From positions 1 through 64,000 of the forward strand of contig NZ_JACXAF010000014.1 of the NCBI RefSeq assembly GCF_014773395.1: a DNA stretch of 64,000 nt, read 5' to 3'. This stretch comes from Neiella litorisoli. Its GTDB lineage: Bacteria; Pseudomonadota; Gammaproteobacteria; Enterobacterales; Neiellaceae. A program made the translations under genes and the position numbers. Positions 47,431 through 57,516 of the stretch are shown piece by piece (within the stretch, counting starts at the first letter, position 1; the number at the start of each line of letters is the position of its first letter). The notes under the pieces are model-generated. The model had not been told where the DNA came from and ran no database searches. It was given only the letters and a program-made list of their open reading frames with translations.

Positions 47431-49317
47431 TCATTGTGCGGCGACAATCACTCGGTTCCGGCCTTGTTCTTTAGCTTGATATAAAGCCTTATCTGCTCTG
47501 GCAGTCAGTTCATTGAGGGTTTCTGTTTTGCCGGTGTGTTGAGCGATACCAATGCTTGTCGTTACCGATAACTCTGCGACTAAATGGCTCAGATCGAGGT
47601 GCTCAATGCTGCGTCGAATGCGCTCGGCAATTAGCTCGGCTTGGTTACTGCCTGTGGCTGGTAACAACACCAGAAACTCCTCGCCGCCGGTGCGGCCAAG
47701 TATATCTTGAGTGCGAATCGCTGCTTGTGACGTTTGTGCCAGGGCTTTGAGCACTCGATCGCCAATCTCATGGCCGTAACTGTCGTTGATGGCTTTAAAG
47801 TGGTCGATATCCATAATCAATAGCGAGCAGTTTTGGCGGTTGGCATCAGCTTGTTTCAACATCTGGATGCCCGCTTCTTCAATATGTCGGCGATTGGGGA
47901 GCATGGTGAGTGGATCGGTCAGTGCAAGATGCTGCATTCGGCGAGCGTGAACAAACAATCGAAAGCCAGCAATGATGATGATCACTAGTAGCGTTGCGGC
48001 GAGCGCTACTGTCATCAGTTGCCATCGTGATGCTTCGTTCAGTGCTTTTAACTCGGCATTTTTGAGTGCCTGTTGTTGTTTGAGGTGGAAGTTTTCATTT
48101 TGGGTGCGCTCAAGGTTGTATTCGATGCGCAGCCGAGCAGAGTGCTGTTCATCTTGTTTTTCGGTCAGTTCAATTAAGCTCTCGGTGTAGCGCTGTTGCT
48201 CATCAAAGGCATCTTGCCAGCGGTGTTGTTTGGCGTAGAGCAAGGCTTTTTCTTTGTACAGTAATGACAAATAGCGGAGGTTCTTTTCTCGTTCAAATGA
48301 AGCTTGGGCTTGGGCCAAAGCCTCGGTTGCAAGTTCAAATTGATTGAGGCCGCTGAGCGCCTGACCGAGGTAGAATTGATTCAACAGCGGATCGAGATCT
48401 GGCTCTTTGCTGAGTTCGATCGATTGTCGGATGTACGCCAGCCCCGACTCATAATCGCCCATATCATTATGAATGCTCGCCAGATAGGTTGCGGCCATTG
48501 AGACGCCGTCTTGGTTGTCATTTTGCTGATAGAAATCGTAGACCGTTTTGGCAATGTTATTAGCTTGTTCTAACTCCCCTTTATCTTGATAGATCATCGA
48601 TTGATATAACTGAATTTCAAGAAAACCATCGCGATTGACGGCCTTGGAATAGAGTTTGGAGAGTCGGTCGTAATGCTCTAGCGCATCATCATAAGCACGC
48701 ATGCGCCGATACGTGTTGGCGATGACCGAGAGGTTATAGGCACTGTAATAGGGTAACTCTAGGGCGTCATAGGCGGTTTGAGCCAGCAGCAAATCCTGCA
48801 AGGCAATGGCAAGATCGCCGCGATATGAATTGATTTCGCCACGAGCGGCCAGCATGTCAGCGATGAGCCGTTGATCGCCGGCTTGCTCGGCAATTGCCAA
48901 AGCCAGCTCGATTTTGCTCAAAGCGGCGTCGATATCGCCGTAGTAGAAGTCATAGGATGCCTGGCAATTGATAAAGTCAGCCTCGGCCAACTCGTCTTTG
49001 GCTTGTTGAGCGAGATTGATTTGCTGCTCAGTAAAGGCTTTTACTTGCTGTGGTTCGAGGTGATAGAGATACCAGCATTTAACCCTGTTGAGTAACCGCT
49101 GTGCCGCGTCGCTAAAACGCGGAGCCTGTTGTTCAAGGAAGGCGAGCTGCTCTAAATCAGCTTCGATGGTGGTGTCAGAGCCATCATTCAGCACCTGCAC
49201 GGCAGTGAGAAACTCTTGTTCAGTTAGCTCCTCGCCCGATTGAGCCAGCACCGGATTGGCCGAAATCAGGCTGAGGCTCACGAACAACAGTAGCAGGGGA
49301 GATCTGAACATCGGCAA
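47431..49317 (-). CDS. Periplasmic-TPR diguanylate cyclase
   Basis: A 628-aa membrane-bound diguanylate cyclase. It has a signal peptide (…NPVLAQ), a long helical TPR-rich periplasmic region (about 30-415), one transmembrane helix (MTVALAATLLVIIIIAGFRLF), and a GGDEF domain with active-site GGEEF. RTQD five residues before it is an inhibitory I-site, so the enzyme is likely feedback-controlled. The sensory ligand or protein partner is unknown. The next gene is a second cyclase in the same direction. Confidence 0.92.
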   Translation of the reverse strand: MPMFRSPLLLLFVSLSLISANPVLAQSGEELTEQEFLTAVQVLNDGSDTTIEADLEQLAFLEQQAPRFSDAAQRLLNRVKCWYLYHLEPQQVKAFTEQQINLAQQAKDELAEADFINCQASYDFYYGDIDAALSKIELALAIAEQAGDQRLIADMLAARGEINSYRGDLAIALQDLLLAQTAYDALELPYYSAYNLSVIANTYRRMRAYDDALEHYDRLSKLYSKAVNRDGFLEIQLYQSMIYQDKGELEQANNIAKTVYDFYQQNDNQDGVSMAATYLASIHNDMGDYESGLAYIRQSIELSKEPDLDPLLNQFYLGQALSGLNQFELATEALAQAQASFEREKNLRYLSLLYKEKALLYAKQHRWQDAFDEQQRYTESLIELTEKQDEQHSARLRIEYNLERTQNENFHLKQQQALKNAELKALNEASRWQLMTVALAATLLVIIIIAGFRLFVHARRMQHLALTDPLTMLPNRRHIEEAGIQMLKQADANRQNCSLLIMDIDHFKAINDSYGHEIGDRVLKALAQTSQAAIRTQDILGRTGGEEFLVLLPATGSNQAELIAERIRRSIEHLDLSHLVAELSVTTSIGIAQHTGKTETLNELTARADKALYQAKEQGRNRVIVAAQ

Positions 49318-49353
49318 TAGTCACCTTCAGTAACGTACTGTTATTGTACCTGT

Positions 49354-50637
49354 CTATGGGGCTAAAGCGACTCTGTTTCTGCCTTGGTGCTTGGCCAGAT
49401 ATAGAGACTCATCAGCGCGCTTAAACCAAGGCTCAATATGGTTAGAATTCAATTGCGCGACGCCAAATGATGCGGTGACTTGCGCTTGCTCTGAGATATG
49501 ACTCGCTTCAATCACAGCCCTCAGATTCTCCGCGAGTGTTAGCGCGCCTGCGGTCGAGGTTTGTTCACAAACAATAGCAAATTCTTCGCCTCCCCAGCGC
49601 ACCAGATGGTCATTATCACGGATATGTTGCCGTAATAGGGTGGCCAGAGCGACGAGAACGCGATCGCCCTCATCGTGGCCAAAATTGTCGTTAAGCTGTT
49701 TGAAGTGATCAATGTCTAATAAAATCAATGCAGTAGCGCTTTGTCCTGATTCGTACTGACTGATTGCTCGCTCCAGAATATCAATCAGACCATTGCGGTT
49801 CAGGCAGCCGGTGAGCGAATCCTGTTTTGCCAGCGTTTCAAACTTATCGCGTTCAATTTTAAGAAAACTATTAATTTCGTTAAGGCGCTTCGCTTCACGT
49901 TGGGTGTATAAGTATTTGAATCGAAAGCGACGGGCGATCACCACAATTTGCAGCACTGCGGCAATAGCCCAAACCATCAGCAGGTAGAAGTACAGATCAG
50001 CTGCGCGAATCCATTTTCCGTCGAAGTGGAAATCGAGGATTTGAATCTGGACATCGCGGGCGCTTCGGTGATCGCCGGTTGAGATTTGAATGTTTTGTAC
50101 GTTGTCGAGTTGGGACGCTGTCGAAATCTTGGCTTCGGTTCGAGAGAAAACCCACCATGATGGCACATGAAATTGGGATAACGGCAAGGTGTAATGCTGA
50201 ATGCCTGCAGAGGGAACCAGCACTTGCACGTTGGCTCGAATGATGTCGTTATTATTGATGCGCTCGCCGTTATTGAGATAGACCAGCAAGGTATCCCGCT
50301 CGCTGGCTTCATAGCCGAGTGTCAGGGTCAATGAGTCAAAGCGGCGAAGATCGATGCCGTTACCATCATCATCAGCCAGCGGCAGTAGCATGCTGCAAAA
50401 CGCAAAGCTTTGAGACAGTACGATTTCGCAGTTGAGAGTTGGTTTGCCGTCGACAAATGACAGTTGCCCGCGCGATCGGCCCCCGTTGATGTCGTCATTG
50501 CTGAGAGTTATTGGTACTGCTCTGGAGAGTTCATAGCTGTAGCTGACATTCATTCCGAAATGTTGCCAAGCGACCAGACCCAAGGTCAGGAGGAGTAAAA
50601 TAAGGTAGCCAAATTCGGTTTTGATCAGGATCTTCAT
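49354..50637 (-). CDS. Membrane diguanylate cyclase with periplasmic sensor domain
   Basis: 427 aa. An N-terminal helix (about 9-29), a periplasmic beta-rich region (about 35-205) containing LTLTLGYEASERDTLLVYLNN, a second helix (about 212-235), a short coiled coil and a GGDEF domain. The active site is GGEEF, with an I-site RDND five residues upstream. The periplasmic part looks like a carbohydrate-binding-type jelly roll, but I cannot assign it. It is 36 bp upstream of the TPR cyclase and probably cotranscribed. Confidence 0.9.
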   Translation of the reverse strand: MKILIKTEFGYLILLLLTLGLVAWQHFGMNVSYSYELSRAVPITLSNDDINGGRSRGQLSFVDGKPTLNCEIVLSQSFAFCSMLLPLADDDGNGIDLRRFDSLTLTLGYEASERDTLLVYLNNGERINNNDIIRANVQVLVPSAGIQHYTLPLSQFHVPSWWVFSRTEAKISTASQLDNVQNIQISTGDHRSARDVQIQILDFHFDGKWIRAADLYFYLLMVWAIAAVLQIVVIARRFRFKYLYTQREAKRLNEINSFLKIERDKFETLAKQDSLTGCLNRNGLIDILERAISQYESGQSATALILLDIDHFKQLNDNFGHDEGDRVLVALATLLRQHIRDNDHLVRWGGEEFAIVCEQTSTAGALTLAENLRAVIEASHISEQAQVTASFGVAQLNSNHIEPWFKRADESLYLAKHQGRNRVALAP

Positions 50638-50745
50638 GGGCGCGACAACAATGGGTTAACTGGCTGTTTGGAATGCGAATCTTGAGACGTCCGCTTATTT
50701 TGGAGTATTGATGTTGCGCTCAATCGAAGCAAGCGCGGTGGTCAC

Positions 50746-50777
50746 AAAAAGGCAAGCCGGATGGGCTCCGGCTTGCC
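50746..50777 (-). terminator. Terminator after the S9 peptidase gene
   Basis: A perfect 11-bp stem (GGCAAGCCGGA with TCCGGCTTGCC) is followed on the minus strand by TTTTTG, 13 bp after the stop at 50790. Confidence 0.9.
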
Positions 50778-50789
50778 AAATCAGTGTGC

Positions 50790-53252
50790 TTATTGCTGAG
50801 GTTTGAGGTGGGTCTCAAAAAGCTTGTGAATGCGCTTGTATTCATCGAGCCAGCTTGATGGCTCTTTAAAACCATGGGGCTCGACCGGGAAAATGGCGGT
50901 TTCAAAGTCGTCTTTTTCCAGCTCAATCAAGCGTTGCACCAATCGCACCACATCTTGGAAGAACACATTGTTATCAAGCATTGGCGCGTTGATTAACAAG
51001 GGTTTGTTGAGGCCCTCGGCATGATAAATCGGTGAACTGACCCGATAAGCTTGAGGATCGATTTGTGGTGTGTTGAGAATATTACTGGTGTATGGCGCGT
51101 TGTAGTGCGCCCAGTCCGTGACCGGCCGCAGCGCAGCGCCCGCGGCGAACAAATCAGGCTCTCTGAACAAGGCCATAAAGGTTAAAAAGCCACCATAAGA
51201 GCCGCCATAAACACCGACTCGCTTGCCATCGACATTGGCGTTCTGCGCCAACCATTCGACCCCAGTGGCCATGTCTTCGACTTCCGGATGGCCCATATTA
51301 CGATAGATGGCAGTCCGCACATCGCGACCATAGCCTTGCGAGCCGCGATAATCGATATCCATCACCACATAGCCTTGCTCTGCCAGTAAGTTATGGAACA
51401 TGTACTCGCGGAAGTAGCCTGACCAACCGGCATGGACATTTTGCAAGTAACCCGCACCGTGAACAAACATCACTGCTGGGTATTGGGTTGCGTTGTTGGC
51501 GTCATAACCTTGTGGGTAGAAGATCTTGGCGTACACCGGTTGAGCATCATGGGCCGAAGGCATGGCGACAATTTCAGGTTGTTGCCAGTCGATTGCTTGG
51601 AACTCGGCCTTGACGGTGTTGCTTAATTGTTTTACTTGGCCTTTGCCATCAGCGGCGGTGACAAACAATTCAGGCGGCTGAGTCATGGTTGAATGAGTCA
51701 GCAGCAGCTGTTCGCCATTGGGACTAAGTTGATAAGCGGTCATGCCTTTGAGATCGGTGAGTTGAGTGATCTTGCCACTATCGGTCGCCACTCGATAAAC
51801 ATCATAGATGCCCGGATGCGAGGGGTTGGAGACATAGTAGATATAGGCGCCATCTGGGCTCACCGTGAGCGATTGCACTTCTTGATTGCCGCCGACTAAG
51901 CGGCGGGTTTTGCCTTTGAGCGATTTGACATACAAGTTGCTGTAGCCCATTTGCTCTGACAAGTAATAAACCTGATCGCCGAGCCAGCCAAACTCATTAA
52001 AGTCGTAGTTGACCCAGGCATCATCATGCAATCGATGTTGTGGCTGAACCAGCCCTGAGCTATCAACTGAAGCAATCCAGCGATCTTTATTGTCGACCGC
52101 TTCAACCATCAACAGCGCCGTATCTTGCTGCGGATGCCAGATGATCGATGGGTGGCTGAGCCCCCAATCTTCCATCAGTTGCAGCTTACGATCTTGCTGC
52201 TCTGGGGCCTCATAGGCACTGCCGTAGGCTTGCCGATTTGCTGCTCGCACTGCTTTAAAGACATCATCTTCGATGCCAGGCAATACCGACATATCTAGAA
52301 TCGTCATGGCACCCGTTTGATTATCAACCAGCATCAGTTGCAGTGGAGCAGGATCTTCATCGCCGACCCGCGGGCGCACCGATTGTGTTTCAATGGTGCC
52401 ATCGGTGGTGATGTAATTGGGCATGATGTCGCTGTCGGAACCACTATCGCGCTCTTCGGCATAGGCCAACAGTAAATAACGGCCAGAAGCAGACAGCCGA
52501 GCCGCTAACAGCTCGTGATCGTCACCCAGATAAATCGGCTCAGGCGCTGCCGATGGGTCTTGTTGTTGCCACTCTTGTTTATTGTCAAAACGTTGTTCGG
52601 CGCGTTTGTGGTTGTCGGCAACCCATTGAATCAACTTGTGTTGCTCTTGTGCGACAAAGCCCTCTGGCTGCGCTGGCGGTTTCGGACTGTCTTCGAGCCG
52701 TACATCTGCCAATTGCATTCGTTCACCAGAATGAAGATTCAGTGCGAAAAACTGGTTGCCTTGGCGATAGCTAATGCGGCCATCGGCCATAAAGCGAGGC
52801 TGGCTGACGTCATCGCTATTGCGAGTCAGTTGTTTGACATCGCCACTGCTCATGTTCGCCAGCATTAAGTTGCCGCGGAAAATATAAGCGCGCCATTTGC
52901 CATCAGCTGAAGTCACTCCCTCTTCCATGTCGGTGAGGTAGCGCTGCTCGATGGGTACAATGTCGGTATTGCCCTGTAAATCCAGCTTCACGCGCTGGTA
53001 GTAGACTTGATCTTTGACCTTTTGGTCGTAGTAAACCGCACTGCCATCCCAGTGCCAATGGCTGGCATAGGGTTGATATCCAATCCACTCGGGATCGGCC
53101 ATGATTTGTTGCAGTGTTAACCCTTGAGGCTGACTTGGAACAGTAGCGGTAAGAACGGTGGTTGCCGTTGGTGCCGTGGTCGCAACATCAGTCGATGTTT
53201 GCGCACATGCGGTGAGCATCACAAGCGATGCGACGATGGAATATCGGATCAT
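50790..53252 (-). CDS. S9-family prolyl oligopeptidase (DPP IV-like) lipoprotein
   Basis: An 820-aa serine peptidase that should remove dipeptides or short peptides in the periplasm or at the outer membrane. ATG 53252 yields a lipoprotein signal, MIRYSIVASLVMLTAC with Ala at +2. An N-terminal beta-propeller (about 60-560) precedes the alpha/beta hydrolase domain. Ser in YGGSYGGFLTF, Asp in MLDNNVFFQD and His in EPHGF form the triad. A longer upstream frame (to 53414) has no signal and no similarity. A TATACT -10-like element lies about 65 bp upstream (53317-53322). Confidence 0.92.
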   Translation of the reverse strand: MIRYSIVASLVMLTACAQTSTDVATTAPTATTVLTATVPSQPQGLTLQQIMADPEWIGYQPYASHWHWDGSAVYYDQKVKDQVYYQRVKLDLQGNTDIVPIEQRYLTDMEEGVTSADGKWRAYIFRGNLMLANMSSGDVKQLTRNSDDVSQPRFMADGRISYRQGNQFFALNLHSGERMQLADVRLEDSPKPPAQPEGFVAQEQHKLIQWVADNHKRAEQRFDNKQEWQQQDPSAAPEPIYLGDDHELLAARLSASGRYLLLAYAEERDSGSDSDIMPNYITTDGTIETQSVRPRVGDEDPAPLQLMLVDNQTGAMTILDMSVLPGIEDDVFKAVRAANRQAYGSAYEAPEQQDRKLQLMEDWGLSHPSIIWHPQQDTALLMVEAVDNKDRWIASVDSSGLVQPQHRLHDDAWVNYDFNEFGWLGDQVYYLSEQMGYSNLYVKSLKGKTRRLVGGNQEVQSLTVSPDGAYIYYVSNPSHPGIYDVYRVATDSGKITQLTDLKGMTAYQLSPNGEQLLLTHSTMTQPPELFVTAADGKGQVKQLSNTVKAEFQAIDWQQPEIVAMPSAHDAQPVYAKIFYPQGYDANNATQYPAVMFVHGAGYLQNVHAGWSGYFREYMFHNLLAEQGYVVMDIDYRGSQGYGRDVRTAIYRNMGHPEVEDMATGVEWLAQNANVDGKRVGVYGGSYGGFLTFMALFREPDLFAAGAALRPVTDWAHYNAPYTSNILNTPQIDPQAYRVSSPIYHAEGLNKPLLINAPMLDNNVFFQDVVRLVQRLIELEKDDFETAIFPVEPHGFKEPSSWLDEYKRIHKLFETHLKPQQ

Positions 53253-53614
53253 GCCGAGAACCTGTTTTATTGTTGTGTCGGATAGAACTGTCGGGCTCGC
53301 TATTCGGAGCGGCGATAGTATACACGAATGGCAGCAGCGACCGCGAACAGCCGCGGGTAATGGCGGCGCAATTTGTTGATTTGAATAATAGGAATCTCGT
53401 CTCAGTTTTGGCAAACTAGCAGCGTCTCTCTGGACTGAGGCTGTTCTTCACGAACTCGTTGGAAACATGGAACGTTTGGGCGAATCGACTTCGACGTAAT
53501 TTCTCCTATCGTGTTTTATTGGCTTGTACTCTGTACTTCGCCGATGCCGTTTTTCGTTATGACATGCCTGTGATTCCAGATAGTGATTTTTAACTTCACT
53601 GAAGGATATGAATA
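53253..53614. other. Divergent intergenic region
   Basis: No gene, tRNA or strong repeat is seen. It must hold the promoters of the leftward S9 peptidase and the rightward lipoprotein. The only promoter-like element noted is TATACT on the minus strand at 53317-53322. GAAGGA lies before the ATG at 53615. Confidence 0.45.
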
Positions 53615-55645
53615 ATGATCATGAAACGTCGAATGGTTAAGCATGTCGGGTTACTGGCTCTAGTGTTGCCTCTCACTGCATGCTTGGATGATGATAATGA
53701 CAACAAGGATGTGGTTGCGGCTTTAGAACAGCAAAATGCCCTGCTAGAAGAGCAAATAAAGAATGAGAAAGAACAAAACGAACAGCAAGCGCCAGTTATC
53801 GTAAATTCTGTCACTCTGTATACAAGCGTTGTTGATGCGGCAGATTATGCTGATGCTGGCCCTGTAATTGTTCACTTTAAAGAAGGGCCAATGTGGCGTG
53901 AGGCCATCGAGTTTGATACTGGTGAGATTCTCATCACAGATATCAAACCGATGTCAGATTACGAAATGGTGATTTCTAGCCCAACAGATGCCTTTATGCG
54001 TCGAGCCGTTTTTGGCAAAACCCAAGATTCTTCAACCGAAAACAGCTACCAGCAACTGGATGCGGTGATGGTTTCTCCGCCAGTTCAAAAAAGCATCAAA
54101 ATTATCAATGTGAATAGCGACAAAGCCATTGATGATTTACAACTCAAAGCTTACAGCAATATCGGTGAAGGAGGCTTATCCGCTGAGACCTATGCCCACC
54201 CCGCTATTTATGATGCCGCCACCGAAAGTTACAATTTCATCCTACCTCAAGACTTAGATGTCATTGTCTATGGTTCACTCGATCCTGACGGTGATGGCGA
54301 GGCAAATTATGAAATCGAGTATGGAGCATATGATAGCTACCGACACGAGTTTCATTTCTATGCATCGTCGATGCAACCTGATGCTGAAATAGGTGTTCGA
54401 TCGTTGCAAGATGACGAGCCAGTTACATACACTGAGCTACAAGTTCGACTCTCCGTGCTCGACGAAAATGGCAATGCCGTCAATGCTGCTGAAGTGGCCA
54501 TTAGTGATGAGTTGAATGGTGAGCTGGCAGCGCAGTTTGATGCCGAGCAGCAACAGTATGTCTTGGATAGCAAATTGAATAGCTCGCTATCGGTTAATAT
54601 CTCTGCGTTTGAAAGTGATGGGGTGTTTTATGGTAGTTCGAGCGTTTATATCTACCCGAGAGACAACGGCAGTTTTGACATTACCACCTCCGGTAACCGC
54701 TACGAGTATCGCTATACCAGTTATGCCACTGATGGGGCGATCGATCTCATTATTGGCCCGAATCAGTCGAGCCCAACTAGTGCGCTCGAGGTAACCGCTG
54801 TTGCTGATGTCTCCGGTGCTAATTATCAGGCAAGCATCTACTATAGTTCGCCGATTGCTCTGCTTGAGGGCTCAACATCGCTGGTTCAACAAGATGTTTG
54901 GCAAGTCACTTACGGAAATAGTGATGACAATGATCTCATTTTACCGGGAACCACTGCTTATCGGATCGTTGACGTAGAAGTACCGCATTCCGCTGAGCTC
55001 ATGTTGAATAACACGCGCTTGGTACTGAGCTCAGACTTATCACTCGCCGAGGGTTATGAATATAGCTATCAGGTGAACGAAATTGAAGACTCCGTCGCGA
55101 CAGTACGGAAAAATCTTTATGATGACCATGTCGACTTTTACTCGCCAGTGACCTCCGAATTTTCCATCGATGATATTGTTTTGGACAACCGAAACTATTG
55201 GTCCAATGGCAGTGAGTTGGTACCTGTCAACACTGCGGGTATTGCTGCTAATGCCTACGAAAGACGGGATAGCGCCTACTTGCACTTTCCTGAATCAATT
55301 GCTTCGTTGAAAAACTTTACGCTGTCCAAAGTGATAATTGTTGAAGATGGTGTCGCAGAGAATTCTTTTTCAAGCTATCAAATTGTCTCAGGCGGCAACA
55401 TATGGATTAGCTCGGCGCTGGCGTTGCCAATAGCCGCCAATGAAAATTTAGTTCGGGATGGCAACAACTACATGGCAACTATTCGAGGTACCACGTTGCC
55501 AGAGGGGCGTTGGTACTATGTGGGGGTTAGTAGTTATATCAATGACGATAAAGAGTCATCTGAGAACTCCATTACTTTCGATTACTCGTTTGAAACGATG
55601 GACGGAGAAATCAAAACAGGCACTATCACTTTGTCAGTCATGTAA
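53615..55645 (+). CDS. Large lipoprotein of unknown function
   Basis: 676 aa; I do not recognise the family. The N-terminus has a lipobox (LPLTAC, Leu at +2, compatible with the outer membrane). An acidic run (LDDDNDNKD) and a short coiled coil (about 34-60, Gln/Glu/Asn-rich) come next. The rest is predicted all-beta, with several Ig- or carboxypeptidase-regulatory-like repeats (for example VQKSIKIINVNSDKAI and YTELQVRLSVLDENGNAV). DPDGDGEANYE resembles a calcium-binding loop. The composition is strongly acidic. Either ATG 53615 or 53621 may be used. It is a single gene with its own terminator. Confidence 0.8.
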   Translation: MIMKRRMVKHVGLLALVLPLTACLDDDNDNKDVVAALEQQNALLEEQIKNEKEQNEQQAPVIVNSVTLYTSVVDAADYADAGPVIVHFKEGPMWREAIEFDTGEILITDIKPMSDYEMVISSPTDAFMRRAVFGKTQDSSTENSYQQLDAVMVSPPVQKSIKIINVNSDKAIDDLQLKAYSNIGEGGLSAETYAHPAIYDAATESYNFILPQDLDVIVYGSLDPDGDGEANYEIEYGAYDSYRHEFHFYASSMQPDAEIGVRSLQDDEPVTYTELQVRLSVLDENGNAVNAAEVAISDELNGELAAQFDAEQQQYVLDSKLNSSLSVNISAFESDGVFYGSSSVYIYPRDNGSFDITTSGNRYEYRYTSYATDGAIDLIIGPNQSSPTSALEVTAVADVSGANYQASIYYSSPIALLEGSTSLVQQDVWQVTYGNSDDNDLILPGTTAYRIVDVEVPHSAELMLNNTRLVLSSDLSLAEGYEYSYQVNEIEDSVATVRKNLYDDHVDFYSPVTSEFSIDDIVLDNRNYWSNGSELVPVNTAGIAANAYERRDSAYLHFPESIASLKNFTLSKVIIVEDGVAENSFSSYQIVSGGNIWISSALALPIAANENLVRDGNNYMATIRGTTLPEGRWYYVGVSSYINDDKESSENSITFDYSFETMDGEIKTGTITLSVM

Positions 55646-55668
55646 ACCATAAGATTTATCATTATGCT

Positions 55669-55701
55669 AACGCCAGCCTTAACACCGCTGGCGTTTTTTT
55701 T
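55669..55701 (+). terminator. Terminator after the large lipoprotein gene
   Basis: AACGCCAGC pairs with GCTGGCGTT around a 9-nt loop and runs into eight T. Confidence 0.92.
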
Positions 55702-55709
55702 GATGCGGA

Positions 55710-55943
55710 CTAGCCAGCCAGTCTTCGATAAATCCACACCACGCCATGCAGCAGCAATAACCCTGTGAAGCTACAACAAAAGAACAACAGAGCTATCGAT
55801 TCAACGGCTTTTGGAGTGCTGGCGTAGAGCCAATACCATAACGGCCAGCACAGTCCAGAAAGTATAATTAGCTGCCAAGCGCAGGTCTTGCAGCGACCAA
55901 GTTTGCGCTTAAATGCGGTACTGAGGCAGTCGTCACAGGCCAA
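55710..55943 (-). CDS. DUF3624-type small membrane protein
   Basis: 77 aa. The N-terminal zinc-ribbon-like part has CDDC and CKTC; two hydrophobic helices follow (about 25-42 and 48-70) with VESIALLFF. The pattern fits the DUF3624 family of Vibrio and Alteromonadales, of unknown function. The start is a TTG with AAGGAAA about eight bases upstream. Confidence 0.7.
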   Translation of the reverse strand: MACDDCLSTAFKRKLGRCKTCAWQLIILSGLCWPLWYWLYASTPKAVESIALLFFCCSFTGLLLLHGVVWIYRRLAG

Positions 55944-56115
55944 AACTGGTTTCCTTGCAGGTAAAGGATGATTCTTGCGTCATCTTAGCGGCCAAAGCTG
56001 AGGGCGACTAGCTATCGCTGAATGATCGTCTGCCAGTTCACGCTTGTTGCATGAAATCGGGTGACAGTGATGTTGGTTTTGCTGATAATAATGGGCCGAA
56101 TTTGATAGGTGTCCC

Positions 56116-57513
56116 ATGGCCAGTACTCCGCAAAAACAGCGTTCTCAAGATCGTCAGGTCGAATCTCTGAAAGTCCCGCCGCATTCACTTGAGGCCGAGC
56201 AGTCGGTGCTTGGTGGCTTGATGTTGGATAACGAAGCTTGGGACCGCGTGGCGGAAAAAGTTGTCGCCCAAGACTTCTATCGTCGTCCTCACCAGCTGTT
56301 ATTTGAAACCATGGGGCGGCTGGCCGAATCAGGCAGCCCAATTGATTTGGTGACATTGGCTGAGGCGCTGGAAAATGAAGGTGCCTTGGATGATGTCGGT
56401 GGCTTTGCTTACATTGCCGAAATCGCTAAAAACACGCCAAGTGCATCGAACGTCGCAGCTTATGCGGAAATTGTTCGTGAACGTGCAGTCACCCGTGAAA
56501 TGATTGCGGTGGCCAATGATATCGCCGAAGCTGGCTTTGATCCGCAAGGCCGCAAGGCGGCGGAATTGCTCGATATGGCTGAGAGCAAGGTGTTTAAAAT
56601 TGCTGAAAGCCGGACCAATTCCAATGAAGGCCCGCAAAACCTCAATACGGTTCTGACCGCGACGGTTGAAAAAATCGAGCAGTTGTTCAATAACCCTCAT
56701 GATGGCGTTACAGGTGTCGATACTGGCTATGCTGACCTCAATAAAATGACCGCCGGCCTGCAGCCTTCGGATTTGATTATTGTGGCGGCTCGACCCTCGA
56801 TGGGTAAAACCACCTTCGCCATGAATTTGTGTGAACACGCAGCGCTGACCGCCGATAAGCCGGTGGTGATTTTCTCGCTGGAGATGCCGTCTGATCAAAT
56901 CATGATGCGGATGTTAGCCTCGTTAAGTCGCGTCGATCAGACCCGCATCCGGACTGGCCAGCTCGATGATGAAGATTGGGCGCGGATCTCTGGCACCATG
57001 GGAATGATGGTCGAGCGCGGTAAACTCTACATTGATGACTCTTCCGGCCTAACCCCTACCGAAGTGCGTTCGCGATCGCGCCGAATTGCCCGAGAGCACG
57101 GCGGCGTTAGCATGATCATGGTCGACTATTTGCAGCTCATGCAGGTGCCCGGATTGAGCGAAAACCGGACCTTAGAAATTGCCGAAATTTCACGATCGCT
57201 CAAGGCCTTGGCAAAGGAATTAGAATGCCCAGTGGTGGCTTTGTCACAGCTTAACCGCTCATTGGAGCAGCGCGCCGATAAGCGACCGGTGAACTCGGAT
57301 TTGCGTGAATCGGGCTCGATCGAGCAGGACGCGGATTTAATCATGTTTATTTATCGTGATGAGGTGTATCACGACGACAGCCCCGATAAAGGTACGGCCG
57401 AAATCATTATCGGTAAGCAGCGGAACGGCCCGATTGGCCGTGTTCGACTGACGTTCCAAGGCCAATTCTCACGGTTCGATAATTATGCCGGTGGCGGCAT
57501 GATGGAGGAATAG
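56116..57513 (+). CDS. dnaB: Replicative DNA helicase DnaB
   Basis: The 465-aa hexameric helicase of the replication fork. The N-terminal domain (about 20-125; PHSLEAEQSVLGGLM) binds primase; the RecA-like C-terminal part has Walker A ARPSMGKTTFA, SLEMPSDQI, VDYLQLM and SQLNRSLEQR. No intein. It is followed directly by alr, as in E. coli. Confidence 0.98.
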   Translation: MASTPQKQRSQDRQVESLKVPPHSLEAEQSVLGGLMLDNEAWDRVAEKVVAQDFYRRPHQLLFETMGRLAESGSPIDLVTLAEALENEGALDDVGGFAYIAEIAKNTPSASNVAAYAEIVRERAVTREMIAVANDIAEAGFDPQGRKAAELLDMAESKVFKIAESRTNSNEGPQNLNTVLTATVEKIEQLFNNPHDGVTGVDTGYADLNKMTAGLQPSDLIIVAARPSMGKTTFAMNLCEHAALTADKPVVIFSLEMPSDQIMMRMLASLSRVDQTRIRTGQLDDEDWARISGTMGMMVERGKLYIDDSSGLTPTEVRSRSRRIAREHGGVSMIMVDYLQLMQVPGLSENRTLEIAEISRSLKALAKELECPVVALSQLNRSLEQRADKRPVNSDLRESGSIEQDADLIMFIYRDEVYHDDSPDKGTAEIIIGKQRNGPIGRVRLTFQGQFSRFDNYAGGGMMEE

Positions 57514-57516
57514 CGC

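Noticed and set aside
47423-47446. Strong hairpin at the chrA/cyclase junction as a terminator
   Set aside because: The 8-bp stem is clear but no T-tract follows on either strand, so intrinsic termination is not supported.
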